Below are positions 1-10,594 of a stretch of 64,000 nucleotides of DNA, one piece after another. The stretch's first letter is position 1. Each line of letters starts with the position of its first letter. Source of the stretch: Taiwanofungus camphoratus (taxonomy: Eukaryota > Basidiomycota > Agaricomycetes > Polyporales > Taiwanofungaceae); assembly GCA_003999685.1 (NCBI GenBank), contig CP021221.1:434001-498000 (forward strand), given 5' to 3'. Below the pieces are notes generated by a model, which worked only from the letters and a program-made list of their open reading frames with translations, was not told where the DNA came from and did no database searches. A program made the translations under genes and the position numbers.

Positions 1-253
1 CACGCACTATTCGCGAGATGTACAAACTATGCAGCATAGGCACGAGAAGCAAAGCCCCGAGCTGATAGAGAACCAATTTCACGATCGTCCCTGTGCCTAT
101 AGACAACAGCTAGCAGAGTCAGCCGCGCCTGAGATGGACTCCAGGACGGCCAAGGAGATTGGGTCTGTGGGAACTCGGGTATTTGCTTTGCTCGCAACAG
201 GCCCGAGCCGTACCGCTGATCTACATTGTTTTCTATTGTATACTGTCGCTTAC

Positions 254-780
254 CCGAATTTATTGACGAGCAACGAGACGTCAGCTGCTCGCTGCGGTAT
301 GGCGGCTTCTAGCTTGGATCTTTGGAAGGGTGGAGGGGGTGGGGGCTTGCGTGAGATCAAGGCAGCCTTGTTCGGAGAGACTGAGCGCGGTTCTGGAGGT
401 AGAGAGGGCTCATGAATCAAAGGAGATGATTGAGGATCAGGTACGGCGCGAAGTAAAGGACTAGAAGTGGGAGGGACCGGCGACGCTGCTCTTGAAGAGC
501 GAGCCGGAGGAGGCGGGGGAGGCTTCCTGGCACCTGTCCTGAGATCCGATGAAGAAGTAGCAGGACGTAGAGTCTGCGACTCTGGTCTGAAATCACTCGA
601 GCTGGACAGTGCCCGTGGGCGAGGGCTAGGTGGCTCGGGTGACAACAGATCATAGGTACTGGTTGGCCTTTTCGCTGGAATAGAAGCGGTATCTGCGGCT
701 AGCTTCTCGAACCTTGAGCGGAGACTACTGACAGCGGGCGGAGGGGGGGACTCGATGTCAGGAGACGGAGAAGAATCCAT
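254..780 (-). CDS. Proline-rich protein, N-terminal exon (gene runs off left edge)
   Basis: The first exon opens at ATG 780 and encodes about 175 residues rich in Pro and Ser, with PPPPPP runs and many SP/TP sites. Such segments usually bind SH3, WW or profilin partners. The frame stays open to a good 5' splice donor (GTAAGC on the minus strand, complement of 248-253), so the exon ends at 254 and the rest should lie to the left, in the first 250 bases and beyond. I could not place the next exon with confidence. No catalytic domain is visible in this part. It may be the disordered N-terminus of an actin- or Rho-related regulator, but that is only a guess from composition. It is divergent from the PPR gene, with about 400 bp between the two starts. 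Confidence 0.55.
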
Positions 781-1182
781 TGTTCCAAAGAAGCTCTAAG
801 CGCAGGGCGACCAGCGACCACAGGCAAGTATATGCACAGAACACAGCAACTATTATGAAGAGGTCCCGTTTGTAAAAGTATTATGGTGATTGCGGTACCG
901 CCGCGCCAGTGCCCGATGGTTTACTTCAGAATGCATTCCAGCCTCCTCGCGTGACGACGGAACGTGTGACGTAACGCAGTTGTCACGTAATTCAATACCT
1001 AAGTCTTCGCGCTAGTCTTCCTACTATCACTTTACTGTTGGAGATACACATCCGTTCCAGTGAGTGTGTAGGCCGTAATTTACGGGTGTCTGACTATACT
1101 CATTTTTTCCATATACAAAGCCAGAATATCTCCGCGTTGGGCGAATCGTGTTCTACTTCTCTCTTATGGCGAACGCAGGTAT
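781..1182. promoter_or_regulatory. Shared promoter region of the proline-rich and PPR genes
   Basis: This intergenic stretch separates two divergent start codons. At about 950-990 it carries TGACGTAA and GTCACGTAA, which resemble bZIP (CRE/ATF-type) half sites. No TATA box stands out. Assignment to either gene is inference. Confidence 0.3.
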
Positions 1183-2997
1183 ATGTCTAGCCTGCTGAGA
1201 TCGTCGCTCAGACATCCGCATGCTATCGTCTTCAGACATCCTCATTGGACCCATCTTGGGCTCCGATGGACTTCCCACTCCGCGCCTAAGAGATCCGTCA
1301 CGTCTGCCGACAGCAATACGCCCAAACGTGCAGCAGAAAAGGAAGCGCCGTACGCAATACGACATCTTCTTCAAACGGTGGAAGACTTCCTCCAGTCGGG
1401 AAAGCCCGGCGTTGCGATAAAATACTTCCAAAGGGAAGCCACTACAGCCCTCATTGATAATCCTACTCGCTTTCTCGCTTATGAGCGTTCAATATCTCTA
1501 TTTCTTCGTCATCGCTATCCATTGGCTGCTGCAATGGTATTTGGACGGATGACAAGAGAAGGTTTCATCCCCTCCGTTTCTATTCGCACGCAAATGGCAA
1601 TCATCGTGATGGTGGAGCGGTCCTCTGATGAGAAAGTCTTACGGGAAGCTATGCAGGATTTGTTTTGTCAGAAGTCTTTCGACGAATGCTGTTTGCGTGA
1701 CATTTTCCACCTGTTGATAAACTGCTTGAATGGCAGTCCCGACTTCATTGACAAAGTAGCAGATACATTCATCGCCACCCGAGAATCTGGTTTTACTCTC
1801 TCGGAGGAAACCATCAATCTCCTGGTCACCTTTCATTCTCGTTCCGGGTCTTCCGCAACTGCCCAGCACTGGATCTCTCGGTTTACAGAAAATGCTTCCG
1901 AGAAGGACAAACAGGAGATGTCCTACCCTTATACCACCCTATTGAGGGATCTGGTCAAATCTGCCCCCAAGGAATATACTATCTACCAATGGATTGTTGA
2001 GAACGTGGAAGCGGCAGGGGTGGTGCCCGACCTCCCCTTCTACAACGCCCTCATCGCAACAGAGGTTGCGCACCGACGATACAATCGTGCATTCGCAGTA
2101 TATGGTCTTCTCTGGGAACACCGCACGCCGAACATCACGCCAGACGCTTATACATACGCGAGCTTGTTCCGGGCACTGCGCATGATCCATCGGCAGCGCA
2201 ACCTTCGCACACGCAAACACCCCCGGCCTCGTGATGCACGCTCACCCCGCCAGCTTTACCACGAGATGTTAGATTGTCACTTCATGTGGACGGACTTTCA
2301 ACTCTCAAAGCCTTCTCCGGTCATCAGTGCTGACGTCCTTCACAGCGCGCTACGTACTTTCATGCTCACAAACGACTTCCCTGCGGCATTCCTCGTGTTG
2401 CGTACTCTCAGGGGGTGCAAGATTGTGCCGACCTTGCAGACATATCGCCTCATCGTTGGGAGCCTGGCGCTTATAATAAAGAAGGAATTGCCATTGATTT
2501 CACGTGCGCATGTCCCAGAGGATCATTGGTCCTACCGCTTTCTGGGCCTAGCATCGTATCCAGATCAGACTATTGATGTCGACTTGCACCTATTGGAGAT
2601 GATCCTCCGCATAGGCACCGAACCCAAGCTTAGCCTGCGTTACATTCCGTTGCCAGATGAGTCTGGGCGAACAATTGACCGGCAGAATACCTCTGGTGAC
2701 CAATTTGGCGGAAAGAATGTATCAGCATCCTCCACTCAGGCTAAAAAGTATCGCAAACCTTCCGCCATCACCTTGGTCGGGTTGGAAGAAATGGACCCTG
2801 ACACTCCATATGACATGACCCCCCTCGAGAGGATCCTTCGGCGCGCTGTGCTCGCCACCCGTCGATTTGTGGACTACTCACCCGCCAGAGAAGTCACTAT
2901 CAAAATAGTCGAGGCGAAAAGCGAGATGTTCAATTGCAAAGATGAGCGCAAAAGGAAACAGCGTTATGTCAGGTATCATGGAAAGCCTTCGTGGTGA
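1183..2997 (+). CDS. Pentatricopeptide-repeat-like mitochondrial protein
   Basis: A single exon of 604 codons. The first 50 residues are rich in Arg, Ser and His and poor in acids (MSSLLRSSLRHPHAI...), as in a mitochondrial presequence. The body is helical and contains PPR-style units: around residues 275-320 'VVPDLPFYNALIATEV' is followed by a helix and then 'ITPDAYTYASLFRAL', and another unit reads 'KIVPTLQTYRLIVGSL'. These P-D/T-x-x-x-Y-x-x-L-I patterns are the repeat starts. Such proteins bind organellar RNA and act in mRNA stability, processing or translation. The C-terminus is very basic (KDERKRKQRYVRYHGKP). The target RNA cannot be read from the sequence. A short overlapping upstream ORF starts at 1166. 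The next gene is convergent. Confidence 0.8.
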   Translation: MSSLLRSSLRHPHAIVFRHPHWTHLGLRWTSHSAPKRSVTSADSNTPKRAAEKEAPYAIRHLLQTVEDFLQSGKPGVAIKYFQREATTALIDNPTRFLAYERSISLFLRHRYPLAAAMVFGRMTREGFIPSVSIRTQMAIIVMVERSSDEKVLREAMQDLFCQKSFDECCLRDIFHLLINCLNGSPDFIDKVADTFIATRESGFTLSEETINLLVTFHSRSGSSATAQHWISRFTENASEKDKQEMSYPYTTLLRDLVKSAPKEYTIYQWIVENVEAAGVVPDLPFYNALIATEVAHRRYNRAFAVYGLLWEHRTPNITPDAYTYASLFRALRMIHRQRNLRTRKHPRPRDARSPRQLYHEMLDCHFMWTDFQLSKPSPVISADVLHSALRTFMLTNDFPAAFLVLRTLRGCKIVPTLQTYRLIVGSLALIIKKELPLISRAHVPEDHWSYRFLGLASYPDQTIDVDLHLLEMILRIGTEPKLSLRYIPLPDESGRTIDRQNTSGDQFGGKNVSASSTQAKKYRKPSAITLVGLEEMDPDTPYDMTPLERILRRAVLATRRFVDYSPAREVTIKIVEAKSEMFNCKDERKRKQRYVRYHGKPSW

Positions 2998-3772
2998 AGT
3001 TATCCAGTACCCCCTGTATGGCCATGCCCAGCGACTCTTACACGACCGTGCCTCACGAGTGATCCTCTGTGAAAAATGAAAGTCTACCTTAGTCAAATTA
3101 TGCAATTCCGGTATCAGAAAGCCGACTAACTAGACGAACTTCTTGCCTCTCGGAGGCTGAATATGAAGCAGTCAGTCACTGGACAGTCGCACACCAGTCA
3201 TCCTGTAGTCCGCTTGTGTGACTAGTACATGACTGCCCTGCAAATTTTGTACAAACGTTGACTGGTACGATGGACACTGTCGCTGCGGATGCTCTCGACA
3301 GGCCCTTCGGACGAACGTATCACTCGATGTTTTTTGCATCCGCCCGCATGGCAACAGGTCGCTATGGACAGAATTGTGTTGACTTCCTGGTTGTGTTTGC
3401 AATGCGGGTGCATCATCTCTCTCTCAGACAGTCCCACATGCTCTTCTGCGGCTGTGAGCATTTCGGGCGCACTGGTGTGTATCAGTGGGAGAATATATTT
3501 AGTGGGCAATCTATGAAATACGATGCTAGCTGCACATGGTGAAAATAGTGTGTGGATTGTTCCTTGAGGTTTGACTAGTCGGAAGCCCGAATAAATAATG
3601 CATCAAGAATTCACTGAATTCAAGAGCGACAACATGCGAAAGCGAGTAACGTACGAAGACAAATGAAGCGCAGCATCGAAATCATGCGAAACAGAGTAGA
3701 GAGCCATTCTAGGTCAAAAGCCGTAGAGATGGGCATTAAATGAAACCGTTTGTGAAGGAGAAACGCAGCCGG
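2998..3772. other. Intergenic, no gene seen
   Basis: About 775 bp between the convergent 3' ends of the PPR gene and the SAMHD1-like gene. Short ORFs occur on both strands, but none has a recognisable domain or flanking splice signals. It probably holds both 3' UTRs. Confidence 0.5.
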
Positions 3773-6160
3773 TCATGTTGCTCTTTTCTTCCTCGATGAC
3801 TGGACCGTTCCCTCACGGTCTCTCTTCTGGCTCCTCCTCTTCTTGTGTTCCTGCGTAGGTGATACCGGTCTGAAGTTAGGTGGCACCGCCATGAACTTGT
3901 TCTGCGAGAGCGGAGTGACCCCCTTTCCGCCGGTACCTTCACCAGACACCCGCGAACTGGTGCCCGGGATACTGGATAAGGAGAGCGAGGCAGCCCGTGG
4001 CGTGGTAGGCCCCTCAGTGGTTGGAGGAGTTAGCGCACGGTGCTCGGTATGAAATGGCGGGTCGGGTCTCAGGGGCTCGGGAATCTCTGCAAGGAGAGCA
4101 CAATAGCCGGCTTGAATGAGCCCAAAGAAGCTATATAAGGACGTTGCCTCAGTAAGTAATTGGAACTGAATAAGGATGAGCATATACCGAGCCTCTCGTG
4201 TGTAGATCCGCAAGAGGACTTCTCCAAACGATTCAGGCATAAGGAGGGAGATCTCATCCAAGTGTGCCTTCATTGATTCTTTCAGATTACAAAAAAAGCA
4301 TCAGCATACAAAAGGACCTAAATGCCATTTGACTCACTGTCTGGATGATGCTTAGAGTAGAACATGACCGAATCAAGAGGATTCTGGTCCTTCATCCCGT
4401 AGTGCATCTCAGCCATATCGACAATGACGTGTGACGCGTTCAGCTCTTCTACATCCGCAGGGTCTGCATTCTGTTGTGATACAGAGCCACCGGAAGCAGA
4501 AAGGGTCTTGGCCGCGCGCACGATCCTCTCTGGAGTGAAGTGTTCGCGGCAGATTGTCCGCTGGCTCCACGGAAAGACTTTGTAATCGACACGCCTGTAC
4601 AGGTCGCGAGTATTGACGCGATGTAGAATCGTACGCGCCTCGGCGAGTTCCTCAAGGTGATTGCGGCTACCCATCAGCTGCGAGACCAGACGTTGCGTAC
4701 TAGAAGAGTACATACAGGCTCCTCGGTTCGTTCGATTCTGGCCTTCAGATCGTCGGTCAGGTGGAGGAGCTTCTTAGGATGAAATATATCTTGTGCAAAA
4801 TTCATGTGGGGTTCAGCAGCCAGGAGCGCGTCTACAATCATGTATTCGATGGCTTTGGCTATATAATACGCCGCATTGGCTCCTGAAGTCGGTATATGCG
4901 CAAGTTACATGAGACGTACCAGTCTTGTGATTGTAGATTCGCTTGTGCAGACTGAATCTCGTGTAACAAAGTTCGTAAATCTGATTGGCATCTTTGATGT
5001 CATAGCAGATTTGACCATTAATGACCCGTGCAGAATGAATGAGTCTGGGATTTGGAGATTGTATGGGATAAATAACCCGATAGAATGAGATGAGCACGAT
5101 AAATGGTCCGCGCACCTCGTCAGAGACATATTCACGGTCATGTCAATCGCGCGCGTATCACGCGCTATGTAGTCAAATCTTGTGAAAAGCCGCATCAGGC
5201 TTTATAAGAAATGCAAGGACCACACTCACTTGTCGACATCCAAACCATTCAGCTTATTTGCCACAATTTGAAACAAAAACGGCTTCTCGTTGTTACCGTC
5301 ACTGGATTATTATTGATATTACTTATGAAGCTGAATGCACATAAAGGCAAGATTCCTGCTTACCGGCACCGCGAAGGGTCACCCGCAATGAGTGCTTTGA
5401 TGAATTCAACCTCCTTCTCGTCGATTTCGATTTCGTTCTGCTCGACGAGGTCATCAAACATCATGTCCGAGGCGTCTTCGTGACGCCATGAGGTGTTCGG
5501 CCTGCATGTATGACATGAGGCATTGGCAAGGTTAGAAATGGGTTGGACACTCGTACATTGCACGAGGGATGAACATGCCATCCCAAACGTGGCTCCACGG
5601 CCCATGGCCTAGGTCATGGCACAGTCCTGCCATAGTGACACATTTGACGTCGCGGCGGGTAATTCCTAGCTCAGGCTGCGAGCGCTGCAGATGCTCCACC
5701 ATCTGCTGAGAAAGAAATGCAACACCTGGAAATTTGCAGTCAAATCCGCGAGTACAGCAAATAAACCGAAATACGCACCTAAGCTGTGTTCGAAGCGGTT
5801 GTGCGATGCGCCCGGCCAGACATAGTAGCACGTTCCTAGTTGTTTAATATTTCGGAGGCGTTGAAACTGTGGTCTGTACAAAACGAAAAATCAACATTAA
5901 CTTGCGATTTCGTTACACCTCTGATAAAGCATACGTGTCGATAATGGCGCATATTTCAGGCCAAAAGGGCACTGTCGGCGACCATGGCACAAATGCGAGC
6001 AAGTGCGATCAATAATTCCATAACAGATCACAACTATCGACCACCCACTGTAATCATGCACGGAGTCCTTGAAACGACGAATGGTACTCATTAGTTGACG
6101 TTCAGCCGATTGTGTACAGGTATGAAGATCAAGCTCGTCCTCGCTGCTGAAAAGCCTCAT
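3773..6160 (-). CDS. SAMHD1-like dNTP triphosphohydrolase (HD domain)
   Basis: Eleven exons can be joined with consistent phases (6049-6160, 5935-5971, 5779-5873, 5557-5725, 5364-5501, 5230-5301, 5116-5178, 4920-5044, 4716-4882, 4338-4677, 3773-4278), giving 607 residues. The HD core is intact. HNRFEHSLG supplies the first metal His, [11 protein letters not shown] the His-Asp pair and the catalytic His residues, and LDVDKFDYIARD the last metal Asp. [17 protein letters not shown] matches the segment that forms the GTP-binding allosteric site in human SAMHD1. The enzyme should hydrolyse dNTPs to nucleosides and triphosphate and limit dNTP pools. Only about 40 residues precede the HD domain, so the SAM domain of the animal enzyme is absent. 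The tail is long, Pro/Ser-rich and ends in basic clusters ([18 protein letters not shown]) that look like a nuclear signal. The second exon is only 37 nt. Confidence 0.9.
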
Positions 6161-6822
6161 GGCTGCAATGCCTGCCGCAGGGCCTTATATACCCACAAAA
6201 ACGAGGATACTGCGCAACTGCGAGGCAAGAAGCTGACTGGAATGGGAAAAGAAACACGGGCCTCTAGTTGAAGGTGAGGATATGTGAGTGGACTCCCCGC
6301 GCGCGACGCGTCCTGGTATAGAATTGTGTGCACATATTTTCTGCTATCGAAGATCGGTTAGATACATAGCTATAGGACTAATGATTTACATAGGATCGCT
6401 TCCGCGAACCGCGTCGCAAGTCCGCGATGCGACTCTGTCACCTGCTGTACTTGTAATATGGAGCTGAAATCGCTTCGCACCGTGATAACCTCGAAATGTA
6501 CAATACAAACCACACTATTCTACACAACTATGGATAGACTTCCTTCTAATCGAAAAAGGGACATTTACAACGGCAGAAATATGCGTCACAACCAACCTAC
6601 TGCTCTTGAGATGGGTCCACACTACCCAAACTTGATTCCGGAGAGAGTCCGGCGTTGCTATCATTTGCATCTGAGAGAAGATATGGCTAATACTCTAAAG
6701 GACAAAATTCGAACCGGACTCACCACGGCTCCCTGAGGGATTATATGTCGACGAATCACTTCTGTGAATATGGTGCAGTGCATCTGACAGACACATTGAG
6801 CGCGAGCCATGCAAGGCAAATG
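6161..6822. other. Intergenic, no gene seen
   Basis: About 660 bp between the start of the SAMHD1-like gene and the stop of the next minus-strand gene. The 93-codon plus-strand ORF at 6458-6736 has no domain, no splice context and odd composition, so I do not call it. Confidence 0.45.
6306..6311. promoter_or_regulatory. ACGCGT (MluI cell-cycle box-like) upstream of the SAMHD1-like gene
   Basis: ACGCGT lies about 146 bp upstream of the ATG inside a GC-rich block (gcgcgacgcgtcc). This is the core bound by MBF (Mbp1/Swi6) in yeasts, which controls DNA-synthesis genes at G1/S. Its function here is inferred from position only. Confidence 0.3.
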
Positions 6823-8987
6823 TTACACTGAAACTAGTGTACCTTCATCCAGATCCGGAGGAGGGGGTCCAAGGGATCCCATCGGAGGTACCTCCTCGCG
6901 AAGGGGACTCGAAGTCCCCACAATAGCACCCGCTGCCACTTGCTGTAAACCATGTGCAATCATGGGAACGGTCATGGGCATCGCAATGGCCAGCGCCATC
7001 TGCTGCTGTTGTTGTTCCTGCTGCTGCCGATTCAACTGCAGCTGCTCCCTGCGCGCCTTGCCCTCCCCCTGCCTCCTTGTCCCGCCCTCGACCCTCTTCA
7101 CAAACTCGCTCCACGCACCCCGCTCGTCCGTGCCTAGTCGCTCAAAAGCCTCCCGGAGCTCCTTCCCCGCGCGGCGCCACACCCCGCGGTGGCGGCACAC
7201 GGTGCTCTTCACGTAGCGCACGCCGAACACGCGCTCAAACGCCGCCCGCTGTGTGAGCGTCGGCTGCGCCGCGACCGCGCCGTCCATCTGCCGGAAGCCG
7301 AGCGACACCTCGTACACCGTGTAGTCGTTCGGCCAGCGCTTCAGCGGCGGGTGGAGCTGGTACGGAACGGTATTCGTGCTTGTGTTGCCGTTCGTGCTCT
7401 CGGCCGCCGCTGGAGGTGCGAGGGTTGCCGGGGAGGCATGGATAAAGGTTGGGGTACACGGAGTGGGTGGCTGGGCGCTTTCAGGAGATGGGGGTTGCTG
7501 GCCGACAGGCATGGCGCTCTCCTCATGGCGGCCACTCGCCGCTGGTTTCTGTGCTGAGAGACTCTGCAGGCATATCTGTGTAGAAGAAGAGGGGTATTGG
7601 CTCGGGCTAGCAGGGTAGCCCTGTTGTGGAGGATAAGGCTCGAACCTGTAGCGTTTGCACGCAGGTCCAGGGGCCGCGGGATGCTCTATATCCGACGCAT
7701 TTCTCTTTGTGGGAGTCTTGATAGTCAACGACGGCATGTGGCGCGCGAGCGACTGAGGCTGCATCCCAACTTCATCCGCTAGACCCGGGCACTCCTGGTC
7801 GCTGAGTCCCTCGAGAAGGCTCTTCCTGATTCTGAACAACACGCGCTGCTCGCTCTCTACCACGCGCACCGCAGCTATCGTCTGCTGCTCCCATGCGCCG
7901 GCATGTGAGTTGTATGCATCGACATACGCAGTAGGGGCGATTCCAAGGTCAACAACCAGCTGTGTGCACTGCGAAAGCTGGAAAAGTGGGAAGGTCGCCA
8001 CCTCCTGGTGGAGGCGGATGGGCTCACAATTCGACTGTCGGAAAAAAGTTTTAGTAATGAATTTGAGCAGCACATCAAACTATCAGAAACCAGGCGCATA
8101 CTGTGAGTATTCGTGCTCCAAATTGCGCTACCAAAGGGTACATTTCGGCAGTGCGATCTAGATAATGCAATACACCAATCGCACCCGAGAGTTTGTGGTG
8201 ACGCTAAAGTCGTTTCCAAAGCAGCTTTCACAGTGTTTGAAAATGCAATTATATTGCAACATTGAATTGTGCTTATTCAACTTATTAGCATTGAAGCACA
8301 TCTAGCGGAACCGATGGCACAGGGACGCAACGCCGAAAACGAGTGTACCAAGGTCAGCCGGGGTGTTCAACCCGAGGATATGCGGGTGAGTATCTTTTCA
8401 GTATCTTTCAAGTGCGTAGCAATAATGCATGCTAGTATCGGACTCTCCTTGACCAATTAAAGAGCCTGTATCTGTCCCTAGTCAATTGAGCGGGTGGCGG
8501 GTACCCTATTGTAACTTGAACAGGTATTTGCCCGTCCAACGGGCACTCATGCTAGGCCATAAGCTATGCACAAACTGCGCTGGCGTGCCCGTCGAATCGC
8601 TATTTGCATGATACAAAAGCCAATAGAGTGGGCTCAGCGAGCTTGTAAAAGCCTTGATCTGGAATGATGCATATGATAACAACTTAAAATGCACAATTTC
8701 TGCCCATAAAGGCTGGACCAGAACAACGAAGCAACGATTGAACAATGATGTATACCCACCTTGTACCAGAACACCAGTGTCACAGAACGCTTCAAAGACT
8801 CTTCCAATAGAGTCTGTCGATCGGTTAAATCTTCGAAAACATGGCCTGCATTGCTCCCGGGAGAAGACGCAGAGACGGGTAACGACCGCTGCTGTTGCGA
8901 CGGCGGAAAGTGCGATTGCACGGAAGATGGAGACGAGAGAGGAACCATGAAAGTGGCAGGGCGCGTGACTACTGTGGGTCGGTCCAT
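6823..8987 (-). CDS. Uncharacterised basidiomycete protein with Gln-rich tail
   Basis: The start at 8987 is preceded by an in-frame stop. Exon 1 (8760-8987) has 76 codons and ends in phase 0 at GTGGGT. An exon near 8510-8670 encodes 'LYWLLYHANSDSTGTPAQF', another near 8110-8210 encodes 'LDRTAEMYPLVAQFGARIL', and a long last exon runs from about 8040 to the stop at 6823. The middle splice joins are not resolved. The last exon has a Pro/Ser/Gln linker and then a compact region, 'WPNDYTVYEVSLGFRQMD' to 'FGVRYVKSTVCRHRGVWR', that looks folded and conserved. It ends in a poly-Gln stretch and a Pro-rich tail. I do not recognise a named family. The composition (Gln/Pro-rich, nuclear-like basic patch CKRYRFEPY) would fit a transcription-related protein, but this is inference. 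Confidence 0.6.
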
Positions 8988-9388
8988 AACTCACGGCGGT
9001 CGACGACCCTGGGTTGCCGCTGCACATGCATGACAGCCGAAAAACATTAATATTGACATCAGCGATGAAGGCAAGGAAGAGTCGACGTTCAGGCCTGGTA
9101 ACTCACCGCGGTGGACCTTGGACACTGGAGATGGTCTATCGGGTGCAAGGGACGTGGAACCTCGATGGACGTCGACCGACGCCGGGAACACGCCGCGGCG
9201 ACAACGGCGACCGCCTCCTACCCTTTCCCGCGCACTGACATTTAACTAATTATATAATCTAATTTTCACCGATTCGTCCTGCAGCTCATCTTTTCTCTTC
9301 AAGCTTCAATATTCAATACTTACACTGGCCATCATCATCAACGTTGCCCAAAGAAGGTCATGACATTGACAACAGCGTTCCCCGTACA

Positions 9389-9962
9389 TCAAGTCGGGTT
9401 ATCTAGTTTCTCCACCATGAGCAACGTTTCCTCCGTGTTCCCCTCTTCAAGCTGGACGTGTACAAACCCCAAATACTCATACAGTATTCTGGCCCTCCAT
9501 TTGCTTTCGCCACCGTCAATGCCAAGTGTGCACCCTGGCTATTGTCATCCTCGACTCCGCTCGCCCACCACAACGCCTCCTCCATCAGCCTTTTTCCCAG
9601 TCCGTTCCTTCTATGCTCTGGATGTACCCACATCCCCACTGCCCAGAATATCTTTCCTTTAATAGGCGGCAGGATCAATGCAGGTAGTACGGGCGAGGTG
9701 CCGACCGCCAACATTCCAACCCGCTGTTCCGTCTTATGTGCTATCGCCACGAAAGTTCTCGCGTTTGTATGGTCAAGGCGTGCACCCCACTGTGTGTCTG
9801 TAAACGCCGTCTCGTGCTCGTAAGTGGAGCTGAAAGAGCTGAGATCTGTCCGAAGTGCCAGTAGACGGATTGTGCAATACTTGATCACTTCTGACGACGA
9901 TGGGGCACGCGCACTTCGACGATGTTGTACATTGCCCTATCCGTTGTCTCCGGTGTCATCAT
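9389..9962 (-). pseudogene. GNAT-family N-acetyltransferase with two apparent frameshifts
   Basis: The central frame holds a clear GNAT fold: 'LRTDLSSFSSTYEHETAF' (strand 1/helix region), then 'VGMWVHPEHRRNGLGKRLME', the acetyl-CoA motif A with R/Q-x-x-G-x-G/A replaced by RRNGLGK. The family would transfer acetyl from acetyl-CoA to an amine, with substrate unknown. The frame has no ATG of its own. The upstream ATGs at 9962/9959 lie in another frame that meets it at a CCCC run (complement of 9902-9905). The expected ending (ILYEYLGFVHVQLEEG) lies in a third frame entered near 9491-9497 at a GGGCC run, with its stop at 9389. Each shift is explained by one missing base in a G/C run, so sequence error is as likely as true decay. 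Confidence 0.65.
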
Positions 9963-10594
9963 TCCCAGCTCTGATGGCTCTGAGTTATTATGTCCACAGG
10001 CAAGACAAGTGATCAACGGATAAAATCAAGTGTCTTTCGTAAAATGGCCCTGACCTTAAACTTAAAATGACTCGAGCAAAGCTGCTCCGCTCATTGGCCG
10101 TAATTAGGCCTTCGTCGATGTTTTCCCCACCCGTATTCAGGTAATTTGGTATAGAATCTTCCGCTATGTTCAAGCTATTCCGAGTCATCGATATGGAGAC
10201 CTGACTCACGCTATTACTCAATGACATTTTGGCACTTCGAGCTTCAAGGTACAGATTGTGAATCTTGAGGCAAGTAAAGAATCTAATGTCGTAGACCTTT
10301 GCTAGATTCTTAAGAAATCCTACACAAAGGACTGCATTTGACGATAATGCCTGCAAGACTATCGAGGCCCAATACTACTAGGTATATCGAGCTATGCTAC
10401 AGTATGACTTTCCTAGAGACACATATCTGAGATCGAGACGTCCGAGTCGATAGATACCATTAGATAGCTGTAAATAATCCAGTGACGAGGGTATAACTGT
10501 TCCGATGCCGATCATGTTCCTACTGATGCCTCTCACACCCATGAGTGTAATGCTCAAGGTGAGAAGGCCACCGGTGCGTTCGTCGCGCCTCACT
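9963..10594. other. Intergenic, no gene seen
   Basis: About 630 bp between the GNAT gene and the 3' end of the GPI-protein gene. Minus-strand ORFs here show no domain or splice context. Confidence 0.4.

Noticed and set aside
6458-6736. Possible small gene before the SAMHD1-like gene
   Set aside because: No domain, no splice sites and no conservation signal that can be judged by eye.
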